Assembly: GCF_017875235.1 (NCBI RefSeq) | Contig: NZ_JAGGMI010000020.1 | Location: 1 to 64,000, forward strand | Source of the DNA: Asticcacaulis solisilvae | GTDB taxonomy: Bacteria; Pseudomonadota; Alphaproteobacteria; Caulobacterales; Caulobacteraceae | Length of the DNA: 64,000 nt | Reading direction: 5' to 3' | Part shown: positions 32,932 to 43,514 of the stretch, in pieces | Layout: each line of letters starts with the position of its first letter | How positions within the stretch are numbered: the first letter of the stretch is position 1 | Program-made: the position numbers and the translations under genes | The notes under the pieces: generated by a model | What the model was told of the DNA's origin: nothing | Seen by the model: the letters and a program-made list of their open reading frames with translations, nothing else | Database searches by the model: none

Positions 32932-34629
32932 TTACCCAACTTTCGAAGACTGAAATTTCTCGGCTATTTTTTCCATCAACTGTTTCCGCAAATCCGGCCC
33001 CTTAGCGAGCTGGTCACTAGAGCCCGAGGAACTCATTTCTTCATAGACTTTCCAGACTTCATCTGTTGCAGCTTCAACAGCGCTATCGTTAATATCAGTG
33101 ACTTTAATGTTTGCAATATCATGCGCTTTAGGAGACGATTTGCCTGTTAACGCAGATGAAAGCCACAAGAGGACATAAAATCTCAGATTAGTACGGTCAC
33201 GTGCTGTTAGCTCAGATCTATTCTTTAACACTCTATCAACTGTCCTAATCATAGTAGCAGCATATAGATACAAAGATATAGGATATGCCTCAGAAAAAAC
33301 TTGAGAATAAACAGAATTCTCTTTAATAAGTGATGATGGCCTCGCTCTTGCGGTGTCAGGCTTTGACAATATCATAGACATAACGGCCTGAGCCATTAAA
33401 GGAATACTTATTATTTTGTCTGCCGGCTTTCCTTCATTTTTGTAAAAATTCTTTCTACGATCATAGAACAGGCCGGATACCTTCAAAGTCTCCTCTATAT
33501 CCCGTTGTATTTTATCCGTAGCACGGAGTGTGGAAGGCTGTATTCCATTTTGACTATTTGTAGCCTTAATAATTTTATCTCTCGTTTCTTCATTTTCAGA
33601 AGAAACGATTTTCACCATAACATTTCTAGCGTCTTCCCCCTCTGCCCCTCCAAAATGACGAGCAATTTGTGTAGACGTCTGCAAACCATTTACGATCTGA
33701 GGGTTTTCAACAGTTATTAAATCACCATTTAGTGTGGCCCTGCTTGCCAGAATAGTTACGCCATTGTTCATCCACCAAAAATCAACAATCTTCTCATCTC
33801 GCAGAGTATTACCTATTTCATCGTTGACCGGCGTGCTGCCCTGAAAATCTCGAACATTTGACTCAAATAGCTGAGTCTTAACTTTACCATCCACACCTCT
33901 GAGAAATTTATTGTAATCTCCTAGTGAGGCTAAAATGATATACCCATTTTCGCCGCTCAAACTTTTCCGAACTTTTAGTTCATATGTAGTTTTTGGCCTA
34001 CGCCTAGCGAGCTCCAATAGCTTTCTAGCTCCCAAAAACTCAACTTCGACATAAGCCTCAGGAAATAAAGCTAATCCTGCTTCCTTAAGTTCATTTGCCT
34101 TTAGCTGCAGATTATCGTGTATAGAAGAATCAGCCTTCTTAGATGCATAGTAATAACATATTTTCAACGTAGGAAATTTTGAAGCAAGCTTTCTATATAT
34201 AGACCTAAAATTATCAACTGAATTTTTTACAGCAGAGTTATACTGAGGAAGAGCATCATAATCCGCATCCAACTTCAATAAATGTCTAGTTACAGATATA
34301 AGCTTATTTAAAGGAACCTCACTAAATCCTCCAGATGTTTTTGACTGGATGATGTGTAGTTCAATTTGGACATCTTTTTTAAAGGGAGAGGTATCAAAAT
34401 CTTCGTATATTAGCTCACCATTGACAAACGCGTAGACAGAATCGACACCTCCGTCATGCTCCCCATCAACTATACCCGACTCTATCTCATCATATGAGAG
34501 GTCAAAATCCTTTAGGATTTGCTCTGCACAGAATATTTCGAAATAATCTTGGTCAGATACCTCCGGTACAAACTCTTGCCTTTGCTGAGCCAGAACATCA
34601 TTTAATATCTGTTGAGAATTGTCGTTCAT
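32932..34629 (-). CDS. AIPR family abortive-infection protein
   Basis: A 565-residue protein of the AIPR (abortive infection phage resistance) family. The core region shows [19 protein letters not shown] and [16 protein letters not shown], the family signature. Near the N-terminus DGGVD (59-63) and QSK (95-97), with acidic residues before them, fit a PD-(D/E)XK nuclease-like site. AIPR proteins defend against phage, often alone or beside restriction systems. The gene is far AT-richer than its neighbours, so it was probably acquired by transfer. It ends 66 bases before the gatB start. No methylase or partner gene is present, so it may be a single-gene system. Confidence 0.9.
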   Translation of the reverse strand: MNDNSQQILNDVLAQQRQEFVPEVSDQDYFEIFCAEQILKDFDLSYDEIESGIVDGEHDGGVDSVYAFVNGELIYEDFDTSPFKKDVQIELHIIQSKTSGGFSEVPLNKLISVTRHLLKLDADYDALPQYNSAVKNSVDNFRSIYRKLASKFPTLKICYYYASKKADSSIHDNLQLKANELKEAGLALFPEAYVEVEFLGARKLLELARRRPKTTYELKVRKSLSGENGYIILASLGDYNKFLRGVDGKVKTQLFESNVRDFQGSTPVNDEIGNTLRDEKIVDFWWMNNGVTILASRATLNGDLITVENPQIVNGLQTSTQIARHFGGAEGEDARNVMVKIVSSENEETRDKIIKATNSQNGIQPSTLRATDKIQRDIEETLKVSGLFYDRRKNFYKNEGKPADKIISIPLMAQAVMSMILSKPDTARARPSSLIKENSVYSQVFSEAYPISLYLYAATMIRTVDRVLKNRSELTARDRTNLRFYVLLWLSSALTGKSSPKAHDIANIKVTDINDSAVEAATDEVWKVYEEMSSSGSSDQLAKGPDLRKQLMEKIAEKFQSSKVG

Positions 34630-34782
34630 TGCGCACCCGCCTACGATTCGCCCTAGAGTGGAGACTATTCATATCTCGCGCCCATGCCAAGACAGATTTT
34701 GCATCCTCGTTTCTGGATAACCTTATCTAAGGGCGGCATACTTTTATACGCATTTTCAATAACTTATGCGCCAATTGTTTAC

Positions 34783-35019
34783 TTAAGCCGCCTTCTCGTT
34801 CATTGCGTCGAGCAGCTTGAACACGGCGTCGTCGAGGCTCAGGTCGGCGTATTTGGCGCGCGTGAGGATGCATTCGACAAAGTCCGCGGCCCGCTGGGCG
34901 TTTTGCGGCGTCCAGAAGTCGGTGAAGCGCGAGAGAAGATCGGCCTTGGCCTCGGTCACCGACAGCTCACCGGCTATGAAACGCTCCAGTACACATCTGA
35001 TCCAGTCCTGCATGGTCAT
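34783..35019 (-). CDS. Small hypothetical protein
   Basis: A 78-residue soluble, helical, slightly acidic protein with chromosomal base composition. Two ATG codons, at 35019 and 35013, are possible; GAGG lies at the better distance from the second. No family recognised. It lies just outside the AT-rich AIPR insert and next to a REP-like pair. Confidence 0.65.
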   Translation of the reverse strand: MTMQDWIRCVLERFIAGELSVTEAKADLLSRFTDFWTPQNAQRAADFVECILTRAKYADLSLDDAVFKLLDAMNEKAA

Positions 35020-35073
35020 GCCCTCGGATTATTTTGTTCACATTTTGTTCTTATTTTGAGTGAGAGTCAAGTA

Positions 35074-35285
35074 GGGGCTCCCTCCTCCCTGTTTGCGCAG
35101 CAAATGGGGAGGTGTCAGCGAGCGAAGCGAAGGTGACGGAGGGGGGCGACTCTGGCGGAAGGTCACCTGCAAAGTCCTGGGAATATTGGACTGCCTGCGC
35201 ATTACCCCTCCACCGCCTATAGCGGCCCTCCTCCCCATCGCTACGCGACAGGGAGGAGATATGGAGCCCCTTCTCCCGCCCCAGA
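35074..35285. repeat. REP-like inverted pair, family C
   Basis: Two related GC-rich palindromic segments face each other: CTCCCTCCTCCCTG at about 35078 and GACAGGGAGGAG near 35248, with repeated words such as GGGGAGG and ACCTCCCC-like arms. They lie in a 425-base intergenic stretch (35020-35444) between the 78-residue protein and the lectin gene. No gene fits this stretch; its right end is AT-rich and probably carries the lectin promoter. Confidence 0.6.
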
Positions 35286-35444
35286 GAAAGCAATTTCGAT
35301 CAAAAATAATCAATTTCAATCTGAAATCTCTTTTCTTTTGCGCGGTCGGGATTACAGATGAGAACAAGCCGTTTACAATAATTAATTTGTCTGACAATAT
35401 GCATGAAACAGCCCAAAAAGGGCACATCTGCAGGGAACCCAACC

Positions 35445-36656
35445 ATGTCCATCCGTCTTTCGGGCGTCGCCGCCGCCAGTGTCATCGCCCTCGCCTCAGC
35501 TTTCGGCGCCCATGCGCAAACCGCCGCCCAGCCGCCGGTCACACAACTGTCGATCGGCACCAAGTTCGTCGAAGGCTTCTGCCTCGATATCCGCCAGGCC
35601 GACGGCCAGGCCGTCATCAACAAGTGCAACGCACAAGCCTCCCAAGCCATCAATTACGACGAAAACACCGGCCAGATACTGCAGAACGGCAAGTGCGTCG
35701 CCGCCCCCACCAAGGGCCAGCCGCTGGCCTTGCGCGCCTGCGCCAACGGCAAGGATGAGTTGTGGACCTTCGAAGCCGACGGCACGCTGAAGACAGACAC
35801 CGGCCTGTGCGCCGACGTGCTCAACTACCAACGCGATCCGGGTACGGCCGTCATCGCGTGGGACTGCACGGCGACCGACAACCAGAAATTCTTCCTGACC
35901 AATATCCGCAAAGCCGCCAGTTCGACCGCCGCGCCGCCGGAGGTCGCGGCCGCGCCGCTCAAGGGCCAGCCGGTCATTGCCTCCTACTTCGTCCATGGCC
36001 AGTGCCTGGCCGTGAAGGGTAATGGCGAGATCGAAACCGCCACGTGCGACCGCAAGGACGGGCAGACGCTCAACTTCGCGTCCGACAGCTCGGGCGCCAT
36101 CGTCCAGGGCGGCAAGTGCCTGACCGCCAAGGAGAACGGCTCGGCCCTGGTCATGGCGGCCTGCGCCAAGACCCCGCAACAGGACTGGGCCTTCACCAGC
36201 GAAGGCACACTGCGCAACCGCGCAGGCTCTTGCGCCGACATCCTGAAATTCGATCCGCGCGCCGGTGCGCAGGTCATCGCCTGGGACTGTACGGCGACCG
36301 ATAACCAGAAGTTCTACCCGGCGCTTGCCGTCCAGTCGGGCACGGCCAGCCTGGGGGCGCAACTGTCGGCCGCGCTGAAAACCGCCAATGTTACGACCCT
36401 GACCGTGCTGGCGGGCTATTCGCCGTTCAATGTCACAGCCTCGGCCGACGGCAAGCTGGGCGCCGACGACAAGGGCAATATCACCTCGACGACACACGAC
36501 ACGGTCGTTTTCGGCGGGGCGGGCGTCATGACCGTGAACTTCCCCAACGGCCTGGCCAGCGGCGAGATCAAGGCGCAGACCGGCAAGGTCAGCGTTTTGC
36601 CGACCGACTGGTCGTTCTTCTCGGGCGCAACCGCCGGTACGATGAAGCTGAAATAA
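35445..36656 (+). CDS. Secreted ricin-B-type lectin with a novel C-terminal domain
   Basis: A 403-residue protein from the ATG at 35445 (GGGAA eight bases upstream). Signal peptide ending near GAHA-Q. Two ricin-B-like beta-trefoil regions of about 135 residues each (about 30-155 and 175-290) end in nearly the same sequence, VIAWDCTATDNQKF, with Gln-x-Trp/Phe repeats (QDWAF). The DNA of the two copies is also close, so this is an internal duplication. The C-terminal 100 residues (LKTANVTTLTVLAGYSPFNV) form another beta-rich domain, perhaps fasciclin-like, not recognised with confidence. Probably binds sugars at the cell surface or in holdfast/matrix. Confidence 0.85.
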   Translation: MSIRLSGVAAASVIALASAFGAHAQTAAQPPVTQLSIGTKFVEGFCLDIRQADGQAVINKCNAQASQAINYDENTGQILQNGKCVAAPTKGQPLALRACANGKDELWTFEADGTLKTDTGLCADVLNYQRDPGTAVIAWDCTATDNQKFFLTNIRKAASSTAAPPEVAAAPLKGQPVIASYFVHGQCLAVKGNGEIETATCDRKDGQTLNFASDSSGAIVQGGKCLTAKENGSALVMAACAKTPQQDWAFTSEGTLRNRAGSCADILKFDPRAGAQVIAWDCTATDNQKFYPALAVQSGTASLGAQLSAALKTANVTTLTVLAGYSPFNVTASADGKLGADDKGNITSTTHDTVVFGGAGVMTVNFPNGLASGEIKAQTGKVSVLPTDWSFFSGATAGTMKLK

Positions 36657-36661
36657 GGAGA

Positions 36662-38641
36662 CTAGGACTGAAGCCTGAGGATCGTCGGTTCCTCGGGCTC
36701 GGCCACCACGCCCAGATAGGCCCGTGTCGCCTCCCCGCTCATCGGCTTGGCGAAGTAATAGCCCTGCACGAAGGTCGCGCCGAGGCTGCTCAGCAGTTCG
36801 AGTTGCTCGCCGGTTTCCACGCCCTCGACGATGCAGGTCAGGCCCATGTCGGCGCATAGGGCGGTCAGCGACTTGACGATCTTGAAGCTGGCCGGATTGG
36901 TGCAGATATCGGTGACGAAGCTGCGGTCGATCTTCAGCTTGTCGAGCGGCAGGCTGTGCAGGTGGCTGAGCGACGAGAAACCGGTGCCGAAATCGTCGAG
37001 CGAAATACCGACGCCCAGGGCCTTGAAGGTGTCGACGGCGGCGCGCGCCGCTTCGGCGTCCTGCGACACGGCCGTTTCGGTGATTTCCAGGTCGATGCGG
37101 GCGGGCGCGACGCGGCTGCCGTTGATGGCCGCCAGGATCGAAATGACGCTTTCCGACGAGCTCAGGTCATAGGCCGACAGGTTGAACGACAGGCGCACCT
37201 CTTCCGGCCACAGCGCCGCTTCGGCCAATGCCTTGCGCAGCAGAGTGCGGGTCAGTGTGACGATCAGGCCGATGCGTTCGGCGGCCGGGATAAAGATGCC
37301 GGGCGACACGTGGCCGAGCGTCGGGCTATTCCAGCGCGCCAAGGCCTCCATGCCGACGACGCGCTGGCTGCCCAGTTCGACGATCGGCTGGAAGACGACT
37401 GACAGTTCGCGTTCGAAATCGGCGGCCTTCAGCGCCTGTTCGATGCTGCTGTCGTCGCGGATCTGGGCCTCGTGCTCGGCCGAGAACAGGACGGTGCCGC
37501 CGCGCTGGTGGCGTTTGGCGTAATATAGGGCGTAGTCGGCGCGTTCGAACAGCATGTCGGGCGTGCCGGCATTGTCGGGATAGAGGGCGAAGCCGATGGA
37601 CGAGCCGATCTGGGCCTTCGCGGCGCCGATCTGGTACGGCAGGCGCAGGGTCGAAGCGATGCGGCGGCCGAGACTCTTCAGGCCATCCGTCGACACCTGA
37701 CCCGTGACCAGGATGGCGAATTCGTCGCCGCCCAGGCGCGCCAGGCTGATGCCATCGCCGCAGATGCCCTGCAGGCGCTTGCCGACCTCGACCAGCAGGC
37801 GGTCGCCCGTGGCGTGACCATAGGTGTCGTTGACCGGCTTGAAGCCGTCCAGGTCGATAATGCCGACGGCCAGACGCGCTTCCTCGCCCCGGAAGAAGCC
37901 GGAATGGGCGCGCTGATGCAGGCTGGCCAGGGTGTCGAAGAACCAGCGGCGGTTGGGCAACTGGGTCAGTGTATCGAGATTGGCGATGCGGAAATTTTCG
38001 TCGGACAGCCGCCGCGTTTCGGTCTGCGACGCCACAAGCTTGGCGAAGTCACGGTTGTAAGTCAGCAGGACCACCACCATGGAAAACGACACGAGGGCGA
38101 GATTGGTCGCGAGCGCCCATAGAGTCTGTTCCGGCCGTGACAGAAAGTACGCGACAAACGGCACGTTGGCGATGAAAATGACCGACATGGCCGCGGCCCG
38201 CAAATGCATCAGGCAAACCGCGCCGCCGATGACATTCATGGAAATGAAAAACACCATCTGTCCACGGGCGTAAGGATCGCCATACTGGAAGAGGAATAGC
38301 CCCCAAAGCGTAAAGGACAGGGTCAGGAGCCCGCAGAGCTTTGTCGTAACGCGCATCAGGCGCACGACCTCCGCATCGCTGAACGTCTTGTTGCGGTTCC
38401 TGATAAACCAGACGGCGCGCACGACGCAGACGGCGCATATGGCCAGCGGCACCCAGACCGCTATCCACGCCGGCGCCTGTTGCGCGAACGTAAAAATGCC
38501 TGACAGGGTATTGGTAACGAGGATAAAGTACAGCAGCGGAATTTGCCGCGAAAAGGCGGCATACTGCGCGCGTACAAGCGTCATGTCCTCGGTATCAACC
38601 TTGAACAAATTCCAAAAACGCTGGAAGGCAGTAGGTAGCAA
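36662..38641 (-). CDS. Membrane GGDEF-EAL cyclic-di-GMP enzyme
   Basis: A 659-residue protein if the TTG at 38641 is used; an ATG at 38584 would remove 19 residues that look conserved (FWNLFKVDTEDM). Five to six helices lie at about 35-195. The cyclase domain has intact GGDEF (304-308) but no RxxD inhibitory site. The phosphodiesterase domain has intact EAL (432-434) and DDFGTGFSSL. Both activities are thus possible. Cyclic-di-GMP controls holdfast production in Caulobacterales, so a functional link to the hfs locus is plausible but not shown. Confidence 0.93.
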   Translation of the reverse strand: MLPTAFQRFWNLFKVDTEDMTLVRAQYAAFSRQIPLLYFILVTNTLSGIFTFAQQAPAWIAVWVPLAICAVCVVRAVWFIRNRNKTFSDAEVVRLMRVTTKLCGLLTLSFTLWGLFLFQYGDPYARGQMVFFISMNVIGGAVCLMHLRAAAMSVIFIANVPFVAYFLSRPEQTLWALATNLALVSFSMVVVLLTYNRDFAKLVASQTETRRLSDENFRIANLDTLTQLPNRRWFFDTLASLHQRAHSGFFRGEEARLAVGIIDLDGFKPVNDTYGHATGDRLLVEVGKRLQGICGDGISLARLGGDEFAILVTGQVSTDGLKSLGRRIASTLRLPYQIGAAKAQIGSSIGFALYPDNAGTPDMLFERADYALYYAKRHQRGGTVLFSAEHEAQIRDDSSIEQALKAADFERELSVVFQPIVELGSQRVVGMEALARWNSPTLGHVSPGIFIPAAERIGLIVTLTRTLLRKALAEAALWPEEVRLSFNLSAYDLSSSESVISILAAINGSRVAPARIDLEITETAVSQDAEAARAAVDTFKALGVGISLDDFGTGFSSLSHLHSLPLDKLKIDRSFVTDICTNPASFKIVKSLTALCADMGLTCIVEGVETGEQLELLSSLGATFVQGYYFAKPMSGEATRAYLGVVAEPEEPTILRLQS

Positions 38642-38723
38642 AGGGTTTTCCGCAGGCTTTGAGCGAATTCTATCGCAGGCCTGTCAGGCTAACCTTTTCC
38701 TCTGAATTTTTGGTTTAAACCGC

Positions 38724-39146
38724 TTACTTTTCCGGGACGTGCGCCCAAAACTCGATTTCCACCGTGGCGCCATAGGCCAGGCCGCTGACGCCTAAAGCCG
38801 TGCGGACCGGCAGGCGGCTGGGGTGGAAGTACGGCTTATAGAGGCGGTTGAAGTCGCTCCACTTCGACGCGTCGGTCAGCATGACCGTGGCCTTGAAGAC
38901 GTGCTCCAGGCCTAAGCCGTAGCGCTTCAGGATTTCGGCCGTGTTGGTCATGATGTACTTGACTTCGTTGTCGAAGCCTTCGGCCAGCTTGCCGTTTTCA
39001 TCGAGGCCGATCATGGCGGAGAGATAGAGGACGTTACCAACCTGGACCGCTTCGGAAAAGGGCGAACGCGGATGAGGGTGCAGGTAGTAGGTGATGCCTT
39101 CGGCGGGCATCGGCTTGATCTTGGGCAGGTCTTCGGTATTCGACAT
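38724..39146 (-). CDS. RidA family protein
   Basis: A 140-residue YjgF/YER057c/UK114 protein. The active-site Arg of the RidA group is present in PVRTALGVSGLA, and the family end ATVEIEFWAHVPE is typical. It would hydrolyse reactive imines or enamines. A few residues differ from archetype RidA (Leu-rich N-terminus), so a specialised subgroup is possible. Single gene, 83 bases after the GGDEF-EAL start region and facing the same way. Confidence 0.93.
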   Translation of the reverse strand: MSNTEDLPKIKPMPAEGITYYLHPHPRSPFSEAVQVGNVLYLSAMIGLDENGKLAEGFDNEVKYIMTNTAEILKRYGLGLEHVFKATVMLTDASKWSDFNRLYKPYFHPSRLPVRTALGVSGLAYGATVEIEFWAHVPEK

Positions 39147-39335
39147 GGTCTTAAGTCCGGTGTGCTTGCGCTATGGCGCAGCTATTAAACCCGTTTGCGG
39201 CAAACGGAAAGACAGAGAATGGTGAGGAGCGCCGGTTCGCTTCAACAAAGCGAACCGGATGAAATCAGTACTAAATGTACTGATTTCCGCGACGAACGCC
39301 CGGAGCTATGCGAAGGGCTCGGGGCCCGGTACATA

Positions 39336-41333
39336 TCAGCTTTCCGTCTCGACCTTTTTCGCCTGACCAGCGGCCCACAGGTACAGCCCGACAACAATAA
39401 CCGTCGCCATGACAAAGGCGATGATCGTGCCGGCATGTTCCTCGACCGCCGGCATAAAGGCGAGCGGCGCATCCTTGCGCGTCACGACGATCAGCAGGGC
39501 GTGCAGGACGTTGAACAGGCTTTCGCCGACAATATAGCCCGACGCCACCAGGATACCGAGCCGCTTGGCGATCTCCCCCCACGACAGCTTGCCGACCGAA
39601 CGGTCATAGAGCCAGCCGGCGACAGCCCCGACGATCACCGGCGCCGTCACGGCCGACGGCAGGTAGATGGCCAGGCTGACGCCCAGCGGCGGCAGGGTCA
39701 GCTTGCCCTTGCTGCCGCCCTTGATGATCATGTCGGCGATGATCAGGCCCGCGCCGATCAGACCGCCGATCCCCAGCAGATTCCAGTCGAGGTCGCCGCC
39801 GATCACGCCCTTGGCCAGGGTCGCGATCAGCGTCGCCTGCGGCGCGTTCAACGGCTGGTCGGTAATCGCCACGCGGTTCGGATCGTCCGGGAAGCCATAG
39901 GCCTGGTTGAGCAGGTCCAGAACCGGCGGAATGACGATCGAGCCGGCCAGCACACCGACAACCAGCGCCACCTGCTGCTTCCACGGCGTCGCGCCAACCA
40001 GTTGGCCTGTCTTGAGGTCCTGGAGGTTGTCGTTACCTACCACCGCCACAGCCATGACGATGGTCGTAACAAACAGGATAAAGGCGATCAGGGCCTGCTG
40101 CTCATTCGGGCCCGTCAGGCCGCGGCCGATAATACCGACCAGCAGCGAGGCCGAGAGGACGGTCAAAATACCAAGACCCGACACGGGCGAGTTGGACGAC
40201 CCGATCAGGCCGGCCATGTAACCACAGACTGCCGCGGCAATCAGGCCGGCGATCAGGACGAACAGGATACCCGCGCCAACCAGCGGCAGGGTCAGGGCGC
40301 CCAGGACACCGCCGGCAGTAATAAAGTGCGCCAGAAGCCAGCCGACCGGCACCATGCAGAGCAGGATGACGATCCCGACGGTATTGACGGGCAGGTCGCG
40401 GTCGGTGCGGGCGATCTCGCCCTCCCCGCGCCTGGCGGCCGCGTTCGATTCCAGCGCCGACATCAGCCCCATCCACACCGGCACGATCAGCTTGCCCAGC
40501 GTCCACAGCGCGGCGACGGCAATGGCACCCGCGCCCAACAGGCGCACTTTACTGCGGAAAACGGCGCCGGCGTGTTCGGCCACCGTGGCGTCCGGCATAG
40601 GCGTGATCGAGGTCAGGATCGGCAGGGCAATGCCCGATGAGATAAACAGACCGACCGCCATGGCGATACCAACCGTAATCCCCATCAGGTGACCCGCGCC
40701 GACCAGGGCCAGCGAACTGCCGCCGATGATGCTGGTCGCCCCGATCTGGCCGTTCAGCGCCTTGACCTTGAAGAAGCCCGCGACCTCGCCTGGTATAACC
40801 TTGATGGCCGCCATAAGCGCGACAAAGGCCGAGGCCAGCGTGCCCCAGATCACCGCCCACAGGCCGGCCTTGCCCTCCTTGGCGCCTTCGCGCGTCGAGG
40901 TCCCAACCTTCAGCACCTCAGCGGCAGCGACGCCTTCCGGGTAAGGCAGGCTGGATTGCACGACCAGGGCGCGGCGCAGAGGCATGGTGTACATGACGCC
41001 CAAGGTCCCGCCGACCGCACAGGCAGCAAAGGTCAGCAGGAACGGCACATTCGACCACCAGCCGATGATGATCAGGCCCGGTAGGACAAAGATGACCGAA
41101 GCCAGGGTCCCGGCCGCCGACGCGATGGTCTGGACGATATTGTTTTCCTGGATGGTCGCCGACCGAAATGCCTGAAGCAGCGCCATCGAGATGACGGCGG
41201 CCGGAATTGAGGTCGCGAAGGTCAGGCCGACCTTCAGCCCCAGATAGACCTGCGCGGCCGTAAATATCACGGTGATGATGATACCGAGAATTATACCGCG
41301 TACGGTAAACTCGACAGGGTTGGCGCTTTTCAT
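39336..41333 (-). CDS. OPT family oligopeptide transporter
   Basis: A 665-residue protein with about 15-16 helices over its whole length. The start (PVEFTVRGIILGIIITVIFTAAQVYLGLKVGLTFATSIP) and FPEGVAAAEVLK-like YPEGVAAAEVLK are typical of bacterial OPT transporters of the EspB group. It takes up peptides or metal chelates. No nearby peptidase except RidA downstream. Confidence 0.94.
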   Translation of the reverse strand: MKSANPVEFTVRGIILGIIITVIFTAAQVYLGLKVGLTFATSIPAAVISMALLQAFRSATIQENNIVQTIASAAGTLASVIFVLPGLIIIGWWSNVPFLLTFAACAVGGTLGVMYTMPLRRALVVQSSLPYPEGVAAAEVLKVGTSTREGAKEGKAGLWAVIWGTLASAFVALMAAIKVIPGEVAGFFKVKALNGQIGATSIIGGSSLALVGAGHLMGITVGIAMAVGLFISSGIALPILTSITPMPDATVAEHAGAVFRSKVRLLGAGAIAVAALWTLGKLIVPVWMGLMSALESNAAARRGEGEIARTDRDLPVNTVGIVILLCMVPVGWLLAHFITAGGVLGALTLPLVGAGILFVLIAGLIAAAVCGYMAGLIGSSNSPVSGLGILTVLSASLLVGIIGRGLTGPNEQQALIAFILFVTTIVMAVAVVGNDNLQDLKTGQLVGATPWKQQVALVVGVLAGSIVIPPVLDLLNQAYGFPDDPNRVAITDQPLNAPQATLIATLAKGVIGGDLDWNLLGIGGLIGAGLIIADMIIKGGSKGKLTLPPLGVSLAIYLPSAVTAPVIVGAVAGWLYDRSVGKLSWGEIAKRLGILVASGYIVGESLFNVLHALLIVVTRKDAPLAFMPAVEEHAGTIIAFVMATVIVVGLYLWAAGQAKKVETES

Positions 41334-41566
41334 GGCGGCGTGGCTCCAGGGTACTTTCTTATGCGCGGCGCTTAATCGCGCTTAACAATTGATTACCCGC
41401 ATTACTGCCGCATTACGCCGCTTTGGCAAGAGGTCGATACAAATTCAACGAAAATTTCCGCGCACGTCAGCCTCCGGAGCGATATGCCAACAAGTGTGCA
41501 GCGGTTTTTGGCGAAATATCGCGATCAAGCAAAAACGAGAGCATGATCGCGGCTCGCCCAAAGGCA

Positions 41567-41902
41567 TCACGCTCTCGGCTGTGAGATATCCTTTAAGGTA
41601 TCGCGCAGCTGGGCGTCCAGCGCCTTGGCCGTGTCCTGGCGGATGCGGCCGTCGACGAAGATCTTTTCGACAACGTCCTTATAGTCGCGATAGTTGCGCA
41701 GCTCATAGGCCGCCGCCATTTTCGACGCGGTTTCGCTGTCGGAGCGGCTCAACTGTTCCATGATGGCGTAGAAGCGCTTGTAGCGCTCGTGGCGGTTGCG
41801 TTCGGCGTGGATCAGCACGAACCACACCGAGGCCCACGCGATGACGATCAGCGGCAGGACCAGAAGTCCCCAAGCCACCATGTCCTGAACCGTCTTCAGC
41901 AT
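41567..41902 (-). CDS. Small single-pass membrane protein downstream of gatA
   Basis: A 111-residue protein with one N-terminal helix (about 9-31) and a basic, helical cytoplasmic tail (NRHERYKRFYAIMEQLSR, then RNYRDYKDVVEKIF). No family recognised. It lies about 127 bases after gatA on the same strand, so it may be read with gatCA. Confidence 0.75.
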   Translation of the reverse strand: MLKTVQDMVAWGLLVLPLIVIAWASVWFVLIHAERNRHERYKRFYAIMEQLSRSDSETASKMAAAYELRNYRDYKDVVEKIFVDGRIRQDTAKALDAQLRDTLKDISQPRA

Positions 41903-42029
41903 TCGCCGTATCCTCCGCGCGTCCTGCGCCGTCCCAGGCCCCGCCCGCGTCTTAGTTTACGCGGGCGAAGTCTGAAAACACAAGGCTTTCGCGCGCGGGG
42001 AGAACGGTTTCCCCGCTATTCCCTTTAGG

Positions 42030-43514
42030 TTACCACCAGCGGTCCGGGCGCGCCGTGAAACCGGCGGCCTTTTCGAGCGCGTAACCGGCCTTGAGCACCG
42101 AACCTTCGTCCAATGCCTTGCCGATAACCTGAAGCCCCAGCGGCAGGCCACTCGAATCGAGGCCCGCCGGCACCGACATGCCGGGCAGGCCGGCCAGGTT
42201 GGTCGTGACGGTGAAGACGTCGTTCAGGTACATCGCCACCGGATCTGCGGCCTTCTGCGCGTCGCCCAGTTGGAAGGCGGCCGACGGCGTCGCCGGCGTC
42301 AGGATAACGTCACAGCTGTTCCAGGCATTGGTGAAGTCCTCGGCGATACGGCGGCGGACCTTCAAAGCCTTGACGTAGTAAGCGTCGTAGAAGCCGGCCG
42401 ACAGCACATAGGTGCCGATCATGATGCGGCGCTTGACCTCCTTGCCGAAGCCCTCGGAGCGCGACAGCTCATAGACGTCGGTCAGGGATTGCGCCTTGTC
42501 GGTGCGGTGTCCGAAACGCATGCCGTCATAGCGCGCCAGGTTCGAAGAGGCCTCGGCCGGGGCGATGATGTAGTAGCACGGCAGGGCATACTTGGTGTGC
42601 GGCAGGCTGATGCGGACGATCTCGGCGCCGGCGTCCTTCAGCCAGGCAATCCCCTGCTCCCACAGGGCGTCAATCTCGGCCGGAATGCCGTCGAGGCGAT
42701 ATTCGTCCGGGATGCCGACGCGCAGGCCTTTCAGCGATTGCCCCAGGAAGCTGGAGAAGTCCGGCACGGGGACGTCGAGCGACGTCGAGTCCTTGGCGTC
42801 ATGGCTGCACATGGATTGTAGCATGAGGGCCGAATCCTCGACCGTCTTGGTGATAGGGCCGGCCTGGTCGAGCGACGAGGCAAACGCGACCATGCCGTAA
42901 CGCGAGCAGCGGCCATAGGTCGGCTTGATGCCGACCGTGCCGGTGAACGCCGCCGGTTGGCGGATCGAGCCGCCGGTATCCGAAGCGGTCGCGGCCAGGC
43001 AAAGGTCGGCGGCGACGGCCGACGCCGAACCGCCCGACGATCCACCCGGCGTCAGCGCAGCGTTCGAGCCACGCGACTTCCACGGATTGGTGACGGCACC
43101 CCAGTACGAGGTTTCGTTGGACGAGCCCATGGCGAATTCGTCCATGTTCAGCTTGCCCAGCATGACCGCGCCGTCGCGCCACAGATTGGCGGTGACGGTC
43201 GATTCGTAGGTCGGCACGAAGTTGGCGAGAATTCCTGAGCACGCCGTGGTGCGCACACCTTCGGTGCAGTAGAGATCCTTGATGCCTAATGGCGCGCCTT
43301 CCAGCGCCCCGCCCTCGCCCCTGGCCAGCTTTGCATCGGAGGCGGCGGCCTGCTGGCGCGCCTTGTCGAAGGTCAGCTCTACATAGGCGTTCAGCGCTGG
43401 ATTGGCGGTCTCGATCGCGCCGATAAAGGCGTCGGTCAGCTCGGCCGAGGAAAATTGCTTAGCTTTCAGGCCATCGACGGCGGCCTTGAGCGTCATTTTG
43501 GTCAAATCGCTCAT
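42030..43514 (-). CDS. gatA: Aspartyl/glutamyl-tRNA amidotransferase subunit A
   Basis: A 494-residue amidase-signature enzyme, normal length. The Lys-Ser-Ser triad is visible: [20 protein letters not shown] and [14 protein letters not shown]. It releases ammonia from glutamine for GatB. Its ATG directly follows the gatC stop with no gap. Confidence 0.98.
   Translation of the reverse strand: MSDLTKMTLKAAVDGLKAKQFSSAELTDAFIGAIETANPALNAYVELTFDKARQQAAASDAKLARGEGGALEGAPLGIKDLYCTEGVRTTACSGILANFVPTYESTVTANLWRDGAVMLGKLNMDEFAMGSSNETSYWGAVTNPWKSRGSNAALTPGGSSGGSASAVAADLCLAATASDTGGSIRQPAAFTGTVGIKPTYGRCSRYGMVAFASSLDQAGPITKTVEDSALMLQSMCSHDAKDSTSLDVPVPDFSSFLGQSLKGLRVGIPDEYRLDGIPAEIDALWEQGIAWLKDAGAEIVRISLPHTKYALPCYYIIAPAEASSNLARYDGMRFGHRTDKAQSLTDVYELSRSEGFGKEVKRRIMIGTYVLSAGFYDAYYVKALKVRRRIAEDFTNAWNSCDVILTPATPSAAFQLGDAQKAADPVAMYLNDVFTVTTNLAGLPGMSVPAGLDSSGLPLGLQVIGKALDEGSVLKAGYALEKAAGFTARPDRWW

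Noticed and set aside
35496-36857. 453-residue frame opposite the lectin gene
   Set aside because: Antisense shadow; the lectin has a signal peptide, ribosome site and duplicated domains.
39195-40640. 481-residue open frame opposite the OPT transporter
   Set aside because: Gln/Arg/Asp-rich antisense product; the transporter frame is clearly real.
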